Assembly (NCBI GenBank): GCA_013214355.1
Contig: JABSSL010000036.1
Location: 1 to 64,000 of the forward strand
Reading direction: 5' to 3'
DNA length: 64,000 nt
Origin: Saprospiraceae bacterium
Lineage (GTDB): Bacteria > Bacteroidota > Bacteroidia > Chitinophagales > Saprospiraceae
A program made the translations under genes and the position numbers. Below are positions 10,001 to 18,629 of this stretch, in pieces. The stretch's first letter is position 1, and every line of letters starts with the position of its first letter. The notes under the pieces were generated by a model. The model made no database searches. It had not been told where the DNA came from and saw only the letters and a list, made by a program, of their open reading frames with translations.

Positions 10001-10407
10001 TTACCAATTTGAGCAGACATAGCCAACAATTTCTAGAACGATTGAGAAGGACGCATTTGAGGCAAGGAAGGCAATCTGCAAAAGATAAAGAGGATGCTGC
10101 CTTCTTGGAAGCCTTGCATGAAAACATTGAATCGAATTTAGGGAATGAGTCCTTCCAGACGCAAGATCTATGCCGAGCCATGGGAATGAGCCGCAGTAAG
10201 TTACATCGTAAGTTGACCGCCTTGAAGGGAGAATCAACGGCCAGCTATGTTCGCACCATTCGGATGGAGAAGGCTAGGTTTCTACTCGAAACCACTAAAA
10301 TCCCGGTTGGAGATATTGCCTTGCAGGTAGGGTTCAAAGATTTTTCTCATTTCAGTCGAACCTTTAAACAGAAATTTGGGTTCAACCCTTCTGATACACG
10401 CAAATAG
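7021..10407 (+). CDS. Hybrid two-component sensor, propeller/kinase/receiver/AraC part
   Basis: Continuation of the same protein in the same frame; an independent start here would be a TTG. Residues of this 1128 aa part: rest of the Reg_prop propeller (1 to about 465); Y_Y_Y Ig-like domain (about 500-570, YQYRLFPYETNW); one membrane helix (about 578-600, after WWRSWWAF); histidine kinase with His634 in NFTHEFRTPLT; ATPase boxes NLISNAIKFTP, DTGSGIP and GTGIGLAL; receiver with phospho-acceptor Asp931 in IICDVMMPEIDG and Lys in TKPFD; C-terminal AraC helix-turn-helix (MGMSRSKLHRKL, then FKDFSHFSRTFKQKFG). Such proteins sense periplasmic ligands, often glycans, and activate nearby genes. The adjacent S41 peptidase is a possible target (inference). 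Without readthrough of the upstream stop, this part lacks the signal peptide. Confidence 0.88.
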   Translation: MDKPSAYSLLEDQSGGLWVGTIGNYKHESHLVRFDPKDNTPEFFPIKSAAWNLLESRDGTIWVAPAGEGGNQIYKIKPKSPTYQLAKGDHLFSDFKKAPLFKVLNASQLADKWYGPLAAGFDPNDGSMWLSYFYEVRGKEDGPYAILVNYSQGTGKASYYWMQDLDLHGMKSDTYLGKGNRYWSPSGLVIEGDGKVWGTYPSDSVGVYCFNVNRNTVNNYIHNSVDTTSLLSNHVTWVMQDQSGMIWAAQPEQGLSRLNPNTGAWVHYTTNAPESRRLPGNEVLTAFEDEQGRIWTGGNSKAKEPFITSIDLKAGTTENHPCPAGLASYNFPRIFAQTPGHLLFTLHAQGLGTLSFADPYAPGKVYNPFENNFPIEHISTMVVDGNNIAWLASIEENRFVRFDLQREDWTVFKSEIQEPAVARRGEIGPNGHLYFLLLNQGWLEIDPEKVVTPTQERSQLRLTEVWLKDKRLIPGQTSWLQDPIWEVKQLDIRQEEMPLSLQASAFHYLSSTVLYQYRLFPYETNWKTVAGAPAFNYTYLPAGKYELQVKGFTEMGVSNNSGTLLKLTIWPPWWRSWWAFLLYSLGLLAIIVGIYYYQQQRWSMRLRLQKERQKAERLQEMNQFKSRFYTNFTHEFRTPLTIIRGTTEQIQGHEKIKGLIYQNCEQLLRIVSQVLDLSKLESNNLPISWGQANIIPFLRYLTESFHSQADREKLNLAFFSKEEELVMDFDEVKIRQILENLISNAIKFTPEYGSVKVIAARIQEGKKEWLELKVKDTGSGIPSDKLPYIFDRFYQVDDSSMLLGEGTGIGLALVKELVAILEGRIQVESEIGRGTSFVLHLPVHQDAVINEFMPPLSPEISTEGDREQAEVPPLVPDSEDKTRILVIEDNVDVSDYIISVLPSSYIPTAVRTGEEGLQKAIDSSPDVIICDVMMPEIDGFEVCRRLRNDVRTAHIPIILLTAKATRQAKLKGLSVGADAYLTKPFDKEELLLRLTNLSRHSQQFLERLRRTHLRQGRQSAKDKEDAAFLEALHENIESNLGNESFQTQDLCRAMGMSRSKLHRKLTALKGESTASYVRTIRMEKARFLLETTKIPVGDIALQVGFKDFSHFSRTFKQKFGFNPSDTRK

Positions 10408-10574
10408 CAGGTTATCAGTTTGTATGGGTAGGACAGTTCTGTACAAATTTTGTGCTTAGAAGGAATGATGGAGCATGATCCTGGCGGGCTAGATACCTTC
10501 TTAGTAGGTAAGTAGTTGCCGTATTTGAGAACTAGGGAGCTTGGCTGTCAAGCAGTCCGACTCACAAAGAGATC

Positions 10575-10607
10575 AAGTCCGTTGCTAAGTGCTTAGACAA
10601 CGGACTT
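10575..10607 (+). terminator. Hairpin, second copy of the AAGTCCGTTG palindrome
   Basis: Arms AAGTCCGTTG (10575-10584) and CAACGGACTT (10598-10607), with an inner CTAAG/CTTAG pair making a nearly continuous stem with one bulged A. It is followed by TTCTCC rather than a clean T run, so termination may be weaker. The outer arms are the same as in the clpB terminator at 6008-6040. The remainder of the 10408-10845 gap shows nothing else I can support. Confidence 0.6.
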
Positions 10608-10845
10608 TCTCCTGTAAACTTGCCCATCATTGGCCAGACAACTCCATTATCTTTTCGGCCAGCAGGCAAGGGGCGGTCCAGCCCTGACGTATCATAAAAG
10701 TAGGAGGGAAGAAGTGGTAATCTACTATCATTTTAGAAAATGAATGATCAAATTGATAAGTATCTATCGGCGTAAATTGGTTCTAAATCAGGAATTTCTC
10801 TCAACCTTGTGAACAAATCCAGGTTTTTATTTGAAACCACCTATC

Positions 10846-12681
10846 ATGTTATATAGCATCACTTACAGACTGTTTACGAGTGTGATCTTATCACTCATTT
10901 TTTCAACGACTCTCTTAGCACAAACCCAGGTCATTTTTCAAGTAGCTAATATTCCCAGTGGATTGAAAAGGGGAGCAGTTGGCTTGAGAGGAAGCCAAGC
11001 TCCCTTGAGTTGGGATAGCTCCTTGAAAATGACACAGAAGGATGGCAACTACCAGGTCGTCGTTGAATTCCCCGAGGAAACGAAGGAACTTGAATTCAAG
11101 TTTGTTTTGTTTGACAAAGACAAGAAGCCTACCTGGGAGGGAATCAATAATAGAAGCCTGTTTCTGGGGAACAAGGAAACGATGACTTACGAGGCGAATT
11201 GGGACGAACCCGCCTTCATTGATCCTAGCACCTTATCCAAGCTTGAACCCCTAGCGCTCCTGCAAGACTTTGAGTTGATTAAAACCATGCTTCTGGAGGT
11301 CCACCCCGGACTGTATCGGTACAATGATGAAGCTGCTATCCAACAGGAGTTGGCCGTCCTTCAGCAGGCTTTCAACACTCCAATTACACATGGCGAGGCT
11401 TACTTGGCCATCTCAAAATTACTGGCGAGTCTCCAATGCGGCCATACCTTTGCTTCTTTCTTCAATCAAAACGGTTTGATAAAATCGGTAATCCATTGGC
11501 AGCAAGATAAGTTGCCTTTTACCTTTCGGTGGGTAGAAGACCGTATGATTGTTCAGTATGATGCGACCCAGGATCGACTCCTACCCGCCGGGACAGAGGT
11601 TTTACAAATCAATGGATATAGTACGCAGGAGATTTTAGATAAATTGATTCCCTATATCTCATCCGATGGGGCAGGCAGAGCCGCTCGCGTGGCCCAGCTC
11701 GAGGTGCAAGGTTTCGATTTTCGCTATGATGCCTTTGATGTCTTTCATCCCTTGGTTTTTCCTTTGGATCAAGCCATATGGACTTTGAAAATAAGGAAGA
11801 TTGGGGCGACGGATAGCGAAGAACTAGTGATTCCTACCATTACTATTGCTGAACGCTATCAGACCTTGATCAACCGATATCCCACCTTTCCGAAGGATAG
11901 AAATGCAATGTTGTCCTACGAGATCAAAGAGGAAGGAGTCGGTGTGTTGAAGCTGGGGTCCTTTGGTTTGATGGGCTGGAAGCGGTTAACCAAGGATTAT
12001 AAAGCATTCTACAAGGAGGCCTTTACTGCCTTTGCCAAACAGCAGGTGAAACACCTAATCATTGATATCCGTGATAACATGGGGGGTAATGATGAAATGA
12101 AGGATGAATTGGCTACCTATTTCAATGTGGATCGATTTATTGATAACAGTAGGGAAGGGCGAACTCGCTATCTCCATTTCCCAGAATCCCTCAAAGCCTA
12201 TATCCAGAGCTGGGGTAATCCATGGTATTATGATCTCAGTACAGATAAGCCGGAGGAAGAAGATGGCTATTACATTTTTCCGCGATCACATTCCATCAAC
12301 CAAAAGAACAAGAAGAAACCTTCCGTCTTTAAGGGGGAAGTGTACTTGCTGACTAGTCCTCGCAATGGTTCTCTGGCGTATTATTTGGCCAAAGACTTTA
12401 AGACGTTTGAGATAGGTACTTCCTTGGGGCAGGAAACCGATGGAAACCTACGAGGAATCAATGGTGGACAAATCCTGTTCCTACGTTTACCCAATAGCGG
12501 GATCGAAATTGATTTCCCAGTCATGGGAGACTTCAGCCTCACCCCACAAGCAAACCAAGGTGTACAGCCAGATATTCCCATTCAAGTCAAAGTTGAAGAT
12601 GTACAAGGGGGAATAGATACTGAGATGGAATACATCTTGCGGATGATCCGACAGGGCCAACGGGTTGGGAAACGGGATTAG
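10846..12681 (+). CDS. Secreted S41-family peptidase with a starch-binding-like N-terminal domain
   Basis: A secreted protease-like protein of the S41 (C-terminal processing/tail-specific) family. I place the start at the ATG at 10846 (611 aa), which opens a good signal peptide (LYSITYRLFTSVILSL, cleavage after LLAQ); a TTG at 10831 would add five residues. After the signal comes a domain of about 100 residues resembling a CBM20-type carbohydrate-binding fold (VIFQVANIPSG, LEFKFVLFDKDKKPTWEG). The S41 domain follows: HLIIDIRDNMGGND and the strand before the nucleophile, VYLLTSPRNGSLAYYLAKD, where Ser in NGS is the likely nucleophile. The PDZ-like segment VLQINGYSTQEILDKL precedes it. The pairing with a sugar-binding-like domain is unusual. 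Family likely, substrate unknown. Confidence 0.82.
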   Translation: MLYSITYRLFTSVILSLIFSTTLLAQTQVIFQVANIPSGLKRGAVGLRGSQAPLSWDSSLKMTQKDGNYQVVVEFPEETKELEFKFVLFDKDKKPTWEGINNRSLFLGNKETMTYEANWDEPAFIDPSTLSKLEPLALLQDFELIKTMLLEVHPGLYRYNDEAAIQQELAVLQQAFNTPITHGEAYLAISKLLASLQCGHTFASFFNQNGLIKSVIHWQQDKLPFTFRWVEDRMIVQYDATQDRLLPAGTEVLQINGYSTQEILDKLIPYISSDGAGRAARVAQLEVQGFDFRYDAFDVFHPLVFPLDQAIWTLKIRKIGATDSEELVIPTITIAERYQTLINRYPTFPKDRNAMLSYEIKEEGVGVLKLGSFGLMGWKRLTKDYKAFYKEAFTAFAKQQVKHLIIDIRDNMGGNDEMKDELATYFNVDRFIDNSREGRTRYLHFPESLKAYIQSWGNPWYYDLSTDKPEEEDGYYIFPRSHSINQKNKKKPSVFKGEVYLLTSPRNGSLAYYLAKDFKTFEIGTSLGQETDGNLRGINGGQILFLRLPNSGIEIDFPVMGDFSLTPQANQGVQPDIPIQVKVEDVQGGIDTEMEYILRMIRQGQRVGKRD

Positions 12682-12702
12682 GCCTGCTGATTACCACACA
12701 AC

Positions 12703-14127
12703 TTAAGCCTGTTTAATCGTCGCAAGACAATCAGTGATCATTTGCAAAGCTCCTTGGATTTCTTGCAAATGAGTTCTGAAGTTTAAGACGGCACATCTAA
12801 TCCAGAGTGCTCCTTCAATTCGGGTGGAGGACATGAAATATCTGCCATCTTTGTGAATGGCTTCCAATAAGGCTTTATTGAAGATATCTGGCTCCGGATC
12901 CGGATATCGGAACAAAGTGACGGATAGGGCAGGGGGAGGACCTACTTCAAAACCCAATTGTTGGATCTCCTCATGAAAGTACCGGCAAAGGAAAATCTTT
13001 TCTTCTAGGCATGCCCTAAAGGCTTGTAAACCATATAGGTGTAAGGGGAGCCACATCCGTAGGCCCCGGAAATGCTTGGTGAGTTCTGGACTACAATCCG
13101 CTGGACTGATTTCATCTAGGCCATAAGCATCGATCAAATAGTTAGCCTCCTTGGTATGGGCTTTGACTAGGGCCTGGCCATCTTTGATAAGAATGACCCC
13201 GGTGCCAAAAGGTAAGAAAAGTCCTTTATGAGGATCCATCACAACAGAGTCCGCACTCCCTATTCCCTTGAGCTTTTCCTTCATTTCATCCACCAAGAGG
13301 AAGAATCCCCCATAGGCTGCGTCTACGTGATACCACGTGCTATATTGCCTACTGATTTCAGCAATCTCTTCCAATGGATCTACTGCTCCCGTATCTGTGG
13401 TTCCAGCTGTAGCAATGATGAGAAAAGGGCTCAAGCCTGCTGAAACATCTTGTTCCAATTGCTGTCTTAAAACACCTGTGTCCATTTCAAAACGATCATT
13501 GACAGGAATGAGTCTACAAATACATTCTCCTAAGCCCACTATTTGGATCGCTTTATTTAAGCAGTGATGCATTTGTGGGGTATAGTAGATGACCGACTTC
13601 CGAATATTATGAGACCGAATTTGATGTACCTCCCTGGCTGTGGTCAAAGCAATTAGACTGGCGATTGACCCGCCTGAACTAAGGTTACCGTGTGCCGTGG
13701 ATGGAAAGCCGATCAGTTCGCACAACCAGCGGATAAGCTGGTTCTCTAGTAAAACAGCACCAGGGCTCGCATAGTAGATGCCAGCATACTTATTGCTTAC
13801 GGCCGCCATTAGATCACCCAGTGCACTAACCCAAATGGCGCCACCTGGGATATAGCCCAAATGCCGACCGCTTGTCGAAGTGATTCCCGCATGATCAATC
13901 TCAGTCCTCATGATATTTAATACCTCAGACATCTGCCCGCCCTCTTCCCTGATTACAAGATCAGAGAGTTTGGGGCATTCTGCCTCCAGGTAGCCCTTCT
14001 GCCGGTCCAGATGTTCAAGAAAGTCTTCCACGTAGGTTTGTGTCTGCTGCCAGAGATCCTCCCGAGCGGTGCGTTTCGGATCCAAAGATCTCGCAATAAC
14101 TTCCAGTGACTTTATCTTTTCGATCAT
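12703..14127 (-). CDS. Group II pyridoxal-phosphate-dependent amino-acid decarboxylase
   Basis: A 474 aa cytoplasmic PLP enzyme of the aromatic-L-amino-acid/tyrosine/glutamate decarboxylase group. It removes CO2 from an amino acid to give an amine; the substrate is not settled by sequence. The PLP lysine is Lys301 in the typical MDPHKGLFLPFG. Other family marks are GNLSSGGSIASLIAL (phosphate cup), HHCLNKAIQIVG, ATAGTTDTGAVDPL and WYHVDAAYGGF (PLP-ring Asp). The N-terminal region includes HAGITSTSGRHLGYIPGG, matching the substrate-entry loop of this group. Its stop faces that of the S41 gene 22 bases away. It is divergent from the propeller histidine kinase, sharing a 193-base upstream region, so co-regulation is possible. 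Confidence 0.92.
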   Translation of the reverse strand: MIEKIKSLEVIARSLDPKRTAREDLWQQTQTYVEDFLEHLDRQKGYLEAECPKLSDLVIREEGGQMSEVLNIMRTEIDHAGITSTSGRHLGYIPGGAIWVSALGDLMAAVSNKYAGIYYASPGAVLLENQLIRWLCELIGFPSTAHGNLSSGGSIASLIALTTAREVHQIRSHNIRKSVIYYTPQMHHCLNKAIQIVGLGECICRLIPVNDRFEMDTGVLRQQLEQDVSAGLSPFLIIATAGTTDTGAVDPLEEIAEISRQYSTWYHVDAAYGGFFLLVDEMKEKLKGIGSADSVVMDPHKGLFLPFGTGVILIKDGQALVKAHTKEANYLIDAYGLDEISPADCSPELTKHFRGLRMWLPLHLYGLQAFRACLEEKIFLCRYFHEEIQQLGFEVGPPPALSVTLFRYPDPEPDIFNKALLEAIHKDGRYFMSSTRIEGALWIRCAVLNFRTHLQEIQGALQMITDCLATIKQA

Positions 14128-14230
14128 GCTGCAAATAAAAGGAAAAAAAACGGCCTGGTCGACTTGAAAAAAAGTATTCCTGTCAGGGTTGTTTTCAACG
14201 ATTTACTTGAGACAGAAAATTGGCTATGAC

Positions 14231-14260
14231 TTTGCAAGTCAAGGGCTTTTCCTATCTTTA
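14231..14260 (+). promoter_or_regulatory. Candidate promoter for the propeller histidine kinase
   Basis: TTTG (14231-14234), 18 bases, then TATCTTTA (14253-14260), one mismatch from TAnnTTTG, about 60 bases upstream of the ATG at 14321. It lies in the divergent region shared with the decarboxylase gene. Confidence 0.4.
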
Positions 14261-14320
14261 GATTAAACTATTTTCCTCTTGCTAAGAGGGATCGTTATCT
14301 AGAGTTCTTTTGTGAAATAA

Positions 14321-17300
14321 ATGCGATTCAGGCTAGCAATATATAAGTTAATAGCGGTAGTGATACTAGTGACTTGTGTGCGTGACATGGCACGAGCACA
14401 AGCCTCCCCGGTGACTGGTTTTGCCACCCCTATCTTTGAGTCATTCGATTTTACGGATGGTGCTATTTATGATATTGAAGAGGATTGGAAGGGTTTTATT
14501 TGGCTAGCTACGGACGACGGTTTGTTTCAATTTGATGGGACCGTCCTGAAACAATATGCCCATTCTGGGAAGGATACCAGTTTACCGCACAATCAAGTCT
14601 TTGATATTTATATTGATAAAGAAAAAGCTGAACTATGGCTAGGGACTGGAATGGGGGTATGTCGACTTAATCCTACCACTGGTGCAGTCAAGATATATAG
14701 GGCTTCCTACGACGATCCGAATAGTCTTGCCGACAATATTGTCAGAAAAATCTTCAAGGACCAGGATGGGCAGATCTGGATCGGTTGCTACAATCATGGC
14801 CTAAGTTTGTACCGGGAAGAAACGGATGACTTTTTAAACTTCTCTTACCGGATTCCAGAACTAGATTCTTTGCAGCCCTACTATCCTCGCCTCAACGAAA
14901 GCTGGCTTAACTCCTTTAAAGCTATTGCGCAGGATAAAATAGATCCCTATGTCCTCTGGCTAGGGACTCCCTTAGGGCTAGTACGCTTTGATATGCAGCA
15001 GCAGTCTTTCGAGTGGTTGTTTCTCAACAGCCGTTCACCGGATAGGGAGGTATTGATGCATTCTGTGATGAAGATATTACCCATCGGAGATAAGCTGATC
15101 GTAGGAACGGCTTATGACCTGATGATCTATACGCCCAAGACGGGAAAACTTAGACGGATGATTGCTCGGGCGGAGGACGGAACGAAATTATCGTATATCA
15201 CTCATTTGCATACGGATGATCTGGGGCGCTTGATGGTTTCATACCGTAATGGCTTGGCCATGATGGACTTGAACACCTGGGAATTTGTGGATAGCTGGTT
15301 GGATAACAAAGAACTAAATAGGTTTCATGGCATCCGCTTAGCAGATAGTGCTAAACGGCTATGGGTAAATTCATCAGGAGCTACCCGTCTCTACGACCCA
15401 GTAAAGCAGATTACCGATATCTTTTCCCTAGATAAAGAAGAGCGCGGAGATCCCTTGGTCTTTAAGCAGATTGATTCCGAAACATTGGTGATGCTTACTT
15501 CCCAGGCCACTCGTTGTCACTTTTTTGATCTTAATACCCTCCGCTGGAGAAGTATTAACATGGAAGAAGTAAATGAGCATGGACATCCCGTTATTTGGCG
15601 AGACATTGTACGAATAGATGCGCGGACTTGCTTGCTATTGGCCGATAAACATATTTTCCGCTTAGATCTTGAAACCGAAAAACTGGAAGAGTTTACCTAC
15701 CAAATCCCTGATGGGAATCCTGGCTTGACGAAGTTCATAATAGACAAAAGGCATCGACTTTGGGTAGCCAGTCGTCGAGTGGGTTTGTACCGGATTGATC
15801 TAGCGAGTGGAGAGATGATTCATTATATCGATGAGTTGAATTCGGACTATTCTTCCTCCTTATATACCTGGGTCACAGACCTACTCGAAGATAAAACAGG
15901 AAAGATATGGATTCGCCTGGCTCGGAGCTATGCTATCTATTTTCCTGAGGAAGAGCGGTTTGAGGTGTTTTCTCATTATCAAAATCCCAATAGTACATTC
16001 CGGTACATTCGCAATTTCTCAGAATCTCCCAAGGGTGAGGTTTGGCTAGCTAGTGAAGACAATGGAGTGGGAAGAATAGACAGGCAGCAGCTGGAGAAAG
16101 GTATAACTCAAAAATACACACGCTCAAGTGGATTAATAAGTGACCTGATCCAACAAATGGCCTTCGGACCGGACGGAAGACTCTGGATTCTATCCAATTT
16201 AGGGCTTAGTGCCTTTGATGCCACTGAGGAGAAGGTGCAAAACTATGCTTGGGATCGCGGCATCCCCTTTGCCCAACATTTAATCCCCTTGTCCAATAGT
16301 AAGGTAGCCCTAGCATTGCCGACGGGTGTAGGTATATTTGATGCAGGGAAAACCCAACCCGCCCAGATCATTCCCGAGCCTTACATCAGTCGAATCAATA
16401 ATCGTGGCGAGCTGGTTTATGAAGGCCGTAATGAATCGAATTTGAAAAGCCTTCGGTTTGAACGAGCCGGCGCTGCCTATTGCAGTTTCGAATTTTCTGC
16501 ACTAGGCTATTCCAATCCCAAACAATTCGCCTACCGAATAGTAGAATTGGGTGAGCAATGGATAGAGACTTCCGAACAAAGAAGCGCCTCTTATTCCAAT
16601 TTGTCTCCGGGAACTTACCACTTCGAGTTGAAAAGTAGATTGGTAGATGGACAGTGGAGTGAAGTAAAAACCCTAGAGATCCTGGTCTCCCCTCACTGGT
16701 GGCAAACTTGGTGGTTTCAAATGGCTGTGGCGGCCATCTTGATGCTCATTGCTTACAGTGTGTATAGGGGGAGATTGGAGAATGTAAGGCAGAAGGAGCG
16801 CCTTAAATCGGAGTTTCAGCGCAAGCTTCACGATGTGGAAATGCAGGCCCTTCGATCCCAAATGAATCCCCACTTTCTGTTTAACTCCCTGAACTCGATT
16901 CAGATGTTTATCGTCAAGAATCAGGTGCAAGAAGCAGTAGAGCATCTGGATAATTTCTCTCGTCTCGTCCGCTTAATACTACAAAACACCCGTTCACCCC
17001 TCGTCCCTTTGAAAGAAGAAGTGGAAGCACTGAAGCTTTATATGGAAATGGAAAATCTGCGGTTCAAAACAAAGTTTACGCACAGAGTTGAAGTAGAAGA
17101 CGAGATCAATATTCACCAGCAAGAAATTCCGCCGATGCTCTTACAACCCTTTGTGGAAAATGCAATCTGGCATGGAATACAGCACAAACAGACTGATGGT
17201 GAAGTAGTGGTGCGAATTAAACGTGACGATCACCATTTAATTTGTGAAATTGAAGACGACGGCATAGGGCGAGTAGCTGCCAGAAAGATTCAGGAAAATA

Positions 17301-17482
17301 CCAATCGGGTACACCGCTCCTTAGGGATGAAGATCACCAAGGACCGTATCCAAATGATGAATGAAACCCAGGGGACTCCCGCCCGCATTGAGATTATTGA
17401 TCTTTACGGAGAAGGAGGTAAGGCTACCGGCACAAAAGTAGTGGTGTACCTTCCTGTCACACATAGTCCTGCCCTAAGCTAG
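14321..17482 (+). CDS. Propeller sensor histidine kinase, LytS (His_kinase) type
   Basis: A 1053 aa membrane sensor kinase. It has a signal peptide (RLAIYKLIAVVILV, cleavage near ARAQ), then a long run of Reg_prop blades (FIWLATDDGLFQFDG, LWLGTGMGVCRLN, IWIGCYNHGLSLY, VWLASEDNGVGRID), a Y_Y_Y Ig-like domain (FAYRIVELGEQW) and one membrane helix at about 795-815 after WWQTWWFQ. The kinase core is of the PF06580 kind: phospho-acceptor His851 in MNPHFLFNSLNS, N-box QPFVENAIWHGI and DDGIGR. Unlike the hybrid kinase at 6-10 kb it has no receiver or DNA-binding domain, and no LytTR regulator is adjacent. The AraC protein that meets it tail to tail 5 bases away is the only local candidate output (inference). 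Confidence 0.92.
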   Translation: MRFRLAIYKLIAVVILVTCVRDMARAQASPVTGFATPIFESFDFTDGAIYDIEEDWKGFIWLATDDGLFQFDGTVLKQYAHSGKDTSLPHNQVFDIYIDKEKAELWLGTGMGVCRLNPTTGAVKIYRASYDDPNSLADNIVRKIFKDQDGQIWIGCYNHGLSLYREETDDFLNFSYRIPELDSLQPYYPRLNESWLNSFKAIAQDKIDPYVLWLGTPLGLVRFDMQQQSFEWLFLNSRSPDREVLMHSVMKILPIGDKLIVGTAYDLMIYTPKTGKLRRMIARAEDGTKLSYITHLHTDDLGRLMVSYRNGLAMMDLNTWEFVDSWLDNKELNRFHGIRLADSAKRLWVNSSGATRLYDPVKQITDIFSLDKEERGDPLVFKQIDSETLVMLTSQATRCHFFDLNTLRWRSINMEEVNEHGHPVIWRDIVRIDARTCLLLADKHIFRLDLETEKLEEFTYQIPDGNPGLTKFIIDKRHRLWVASRRVGLYRIDLASGEMIHYIDELNSDYSSSLYTWVTDLLEDKTGKIWIRLARSYAIYFPEEERFEVFSHYQNPNSTFRYIRNFSESPKGEVWLASEDNGVGRIDRQQLEKGITQKYTRSSGLISDLIQQMAFGPDGRLWILSNLGLSAFDATEEKVQNYAWDRGIPFAQHLIPLSNSKVALALPTGVGIFDAGKTQPAQIIPEPYISRINNRGELVYEGRNESNLKSLRFERAGAAYCSFEFSALGYSNPKQFAYRIVELGEQWIETSEQRSASYSNLSPGTYHFELKSRLVDGQWSEVKTLEILVSPHWWQTWWFQMAVAAILMLIAYSVYRGRLENVRQKERLKSEFQRKLHDVEMQALRSQMNPHFLFNSLNSIQMFIVKNQVQEAVEHLDNFSRLVRLILQNTRSPLVPLKEEVEALKLYMEMENLRFKTKFTHRVEVEDEINIHQQEIPPMLLQPFVENAIWHGIQHKQTDGEVVVRIKRDDHHLICEIEDDGIGRVAARKIQENTNRVHRSLGMKITKDRIQMMNETQGTPARIEIIDLYGEGGKATGTKVVVYLPVTHSPALS

Positions 17483-17487
17483 CACGC

Positions 17488-18177
17488 TTACTTTTCCTGG
17501 AAGAGCCGACTTGGAGGGTAACCAAATTCTGACTTAAAACTTCTTGAAAAGTAGGCCAAATTGGGCATTCCAACTAAGATCGCAACTTCAGATATATTTC
17601 CGACTTTCTCTTCCAACAGCCGCTTGGCTTCCTTTAGACGAACCCTCTTCATAAAAGCAGAAGGGGTGATGTTACTTTCCGCTTTTATCTTTCGATGTAA
17701 TTGACTTCTACTCAAATACAGGGCTTGGCTTAGGGAGGCTACACCGAAAGCCTCGGTTTCTAGATTTGCTAAGATCACCAGCTCCACTTGGTCTAGGAAG
17801 TCAGACCGTGTCGAACTACTGAGCGTATCCGCTTTTGATTCGTCGGGGGCAGGGGGCGCGATAACTTCAGCTTTGGACGCTTGCCGCCACAGGAAAAGTA
17901 AGACCATGGATAACAAGCCATAGATAGCGTTCGGAGGTATATCCAGTGCTGCGAGAGGCGCTTGCTCTACTAAACTAGCAGACAATTGCCCAGCTTGCTT
18001 CTGCTCCAGATAATCATTTAGTAGGAGATACGCCTCCCTGAAACAACCAGCCTGCGCTGCCTTTTCAGCTTGCTTGGGTAAGGTTAGTTGAGACGATTGT
18101 AAAGGCATTTTTGCCGCTAGGAAACAGGGCTGAGTCAGTAATAAAGTGATGACTACTAGGAATAGCTTGGAACTCAT
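17488..18177 (-). CDS. Membrane-tethered AraC-family regulator
   Basis: I start this gene at the ATG at 18177 (229 aa) because it opens a good hydrophobic leader (MSSKLFLVVITLLLTQPCFL); an in-frame start at 18363 would add 62 residues of unlikely composition. After the leader is a short helical stretch (AAQAGCFREAYLLLNDYLE, residues about 40-58) reminiscent of half a TPR. A membrane helix follows at about 80-97 (IYGLLSMVLLFLW), then a polar linker. The C-terminal 95 residues are an AraC double helix-turn-helix (LYLSRSQLHRKIK, MPNLAYFSRSFKSEFGYPP). This suggests a DNA-binding domain held at the inner membrane with a small periplasmic part. It meets the propeller kinase tail to tail. The partner and targets are unknown. 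Confidence 0.75.
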   Translation of the reverse strand: MSSKLFLVVITLLLTQPCFLAAKMPLQSSQLTLPKQAEKAAQAGCFREAYLLLNDYLEQKQAGQLSASLVEQAPLAALDIPPNAIYGLLSMVLLFLWRQASKAEVIAPPAPDESKADTLSSSTRSDFLDQVELVILANLETEAFGVASLSQALYLSRSQLHRKIKAESNITPSAFMKRVRLKEAKRLLEEKVGNISEVAILVGMPNLAYFSRSFKSEFGYPPSRLFQEK

Positions 18178-18629
18178 ACGAATTACTTTTTGGTGATCGT
18201 ATAAGTTGAGCAAGTAGGTAGGTAAAGTCGGGGGGTAGGTTTTCAGTTTTACGTGACAGGACCTGTAGGACAGGCTTCTTACCAGTACAAAGATCGAAAT
18301 TAGAATGGAAAGTTGCCAATCAAATGGACCAGAACTACAAAGAAACTGAAGCGTCTCTGACAAACGCTGGTCCCCCTCTTTATAGATAGTATAGATTGGC
18401 CAGAAAATGTCCTATGATCTTACAAGTTTATTTCCAGAATTTCGAATTCAACCTCGTCTCAAGAGTTTTCCAGTTGCTTCACATTCAAGTCGAAATGAAT
18501 GGATTCAGATATTGCCAATACATGTATTGCTATCGCAGGTAACGCACAAAGCCCAGAGAATCATTTTAGTCCATGAACTTAGCATTCCCTGGACTTTCAT
18601 ACAAGACCCTTCCTTCACATTTGGCCAGC

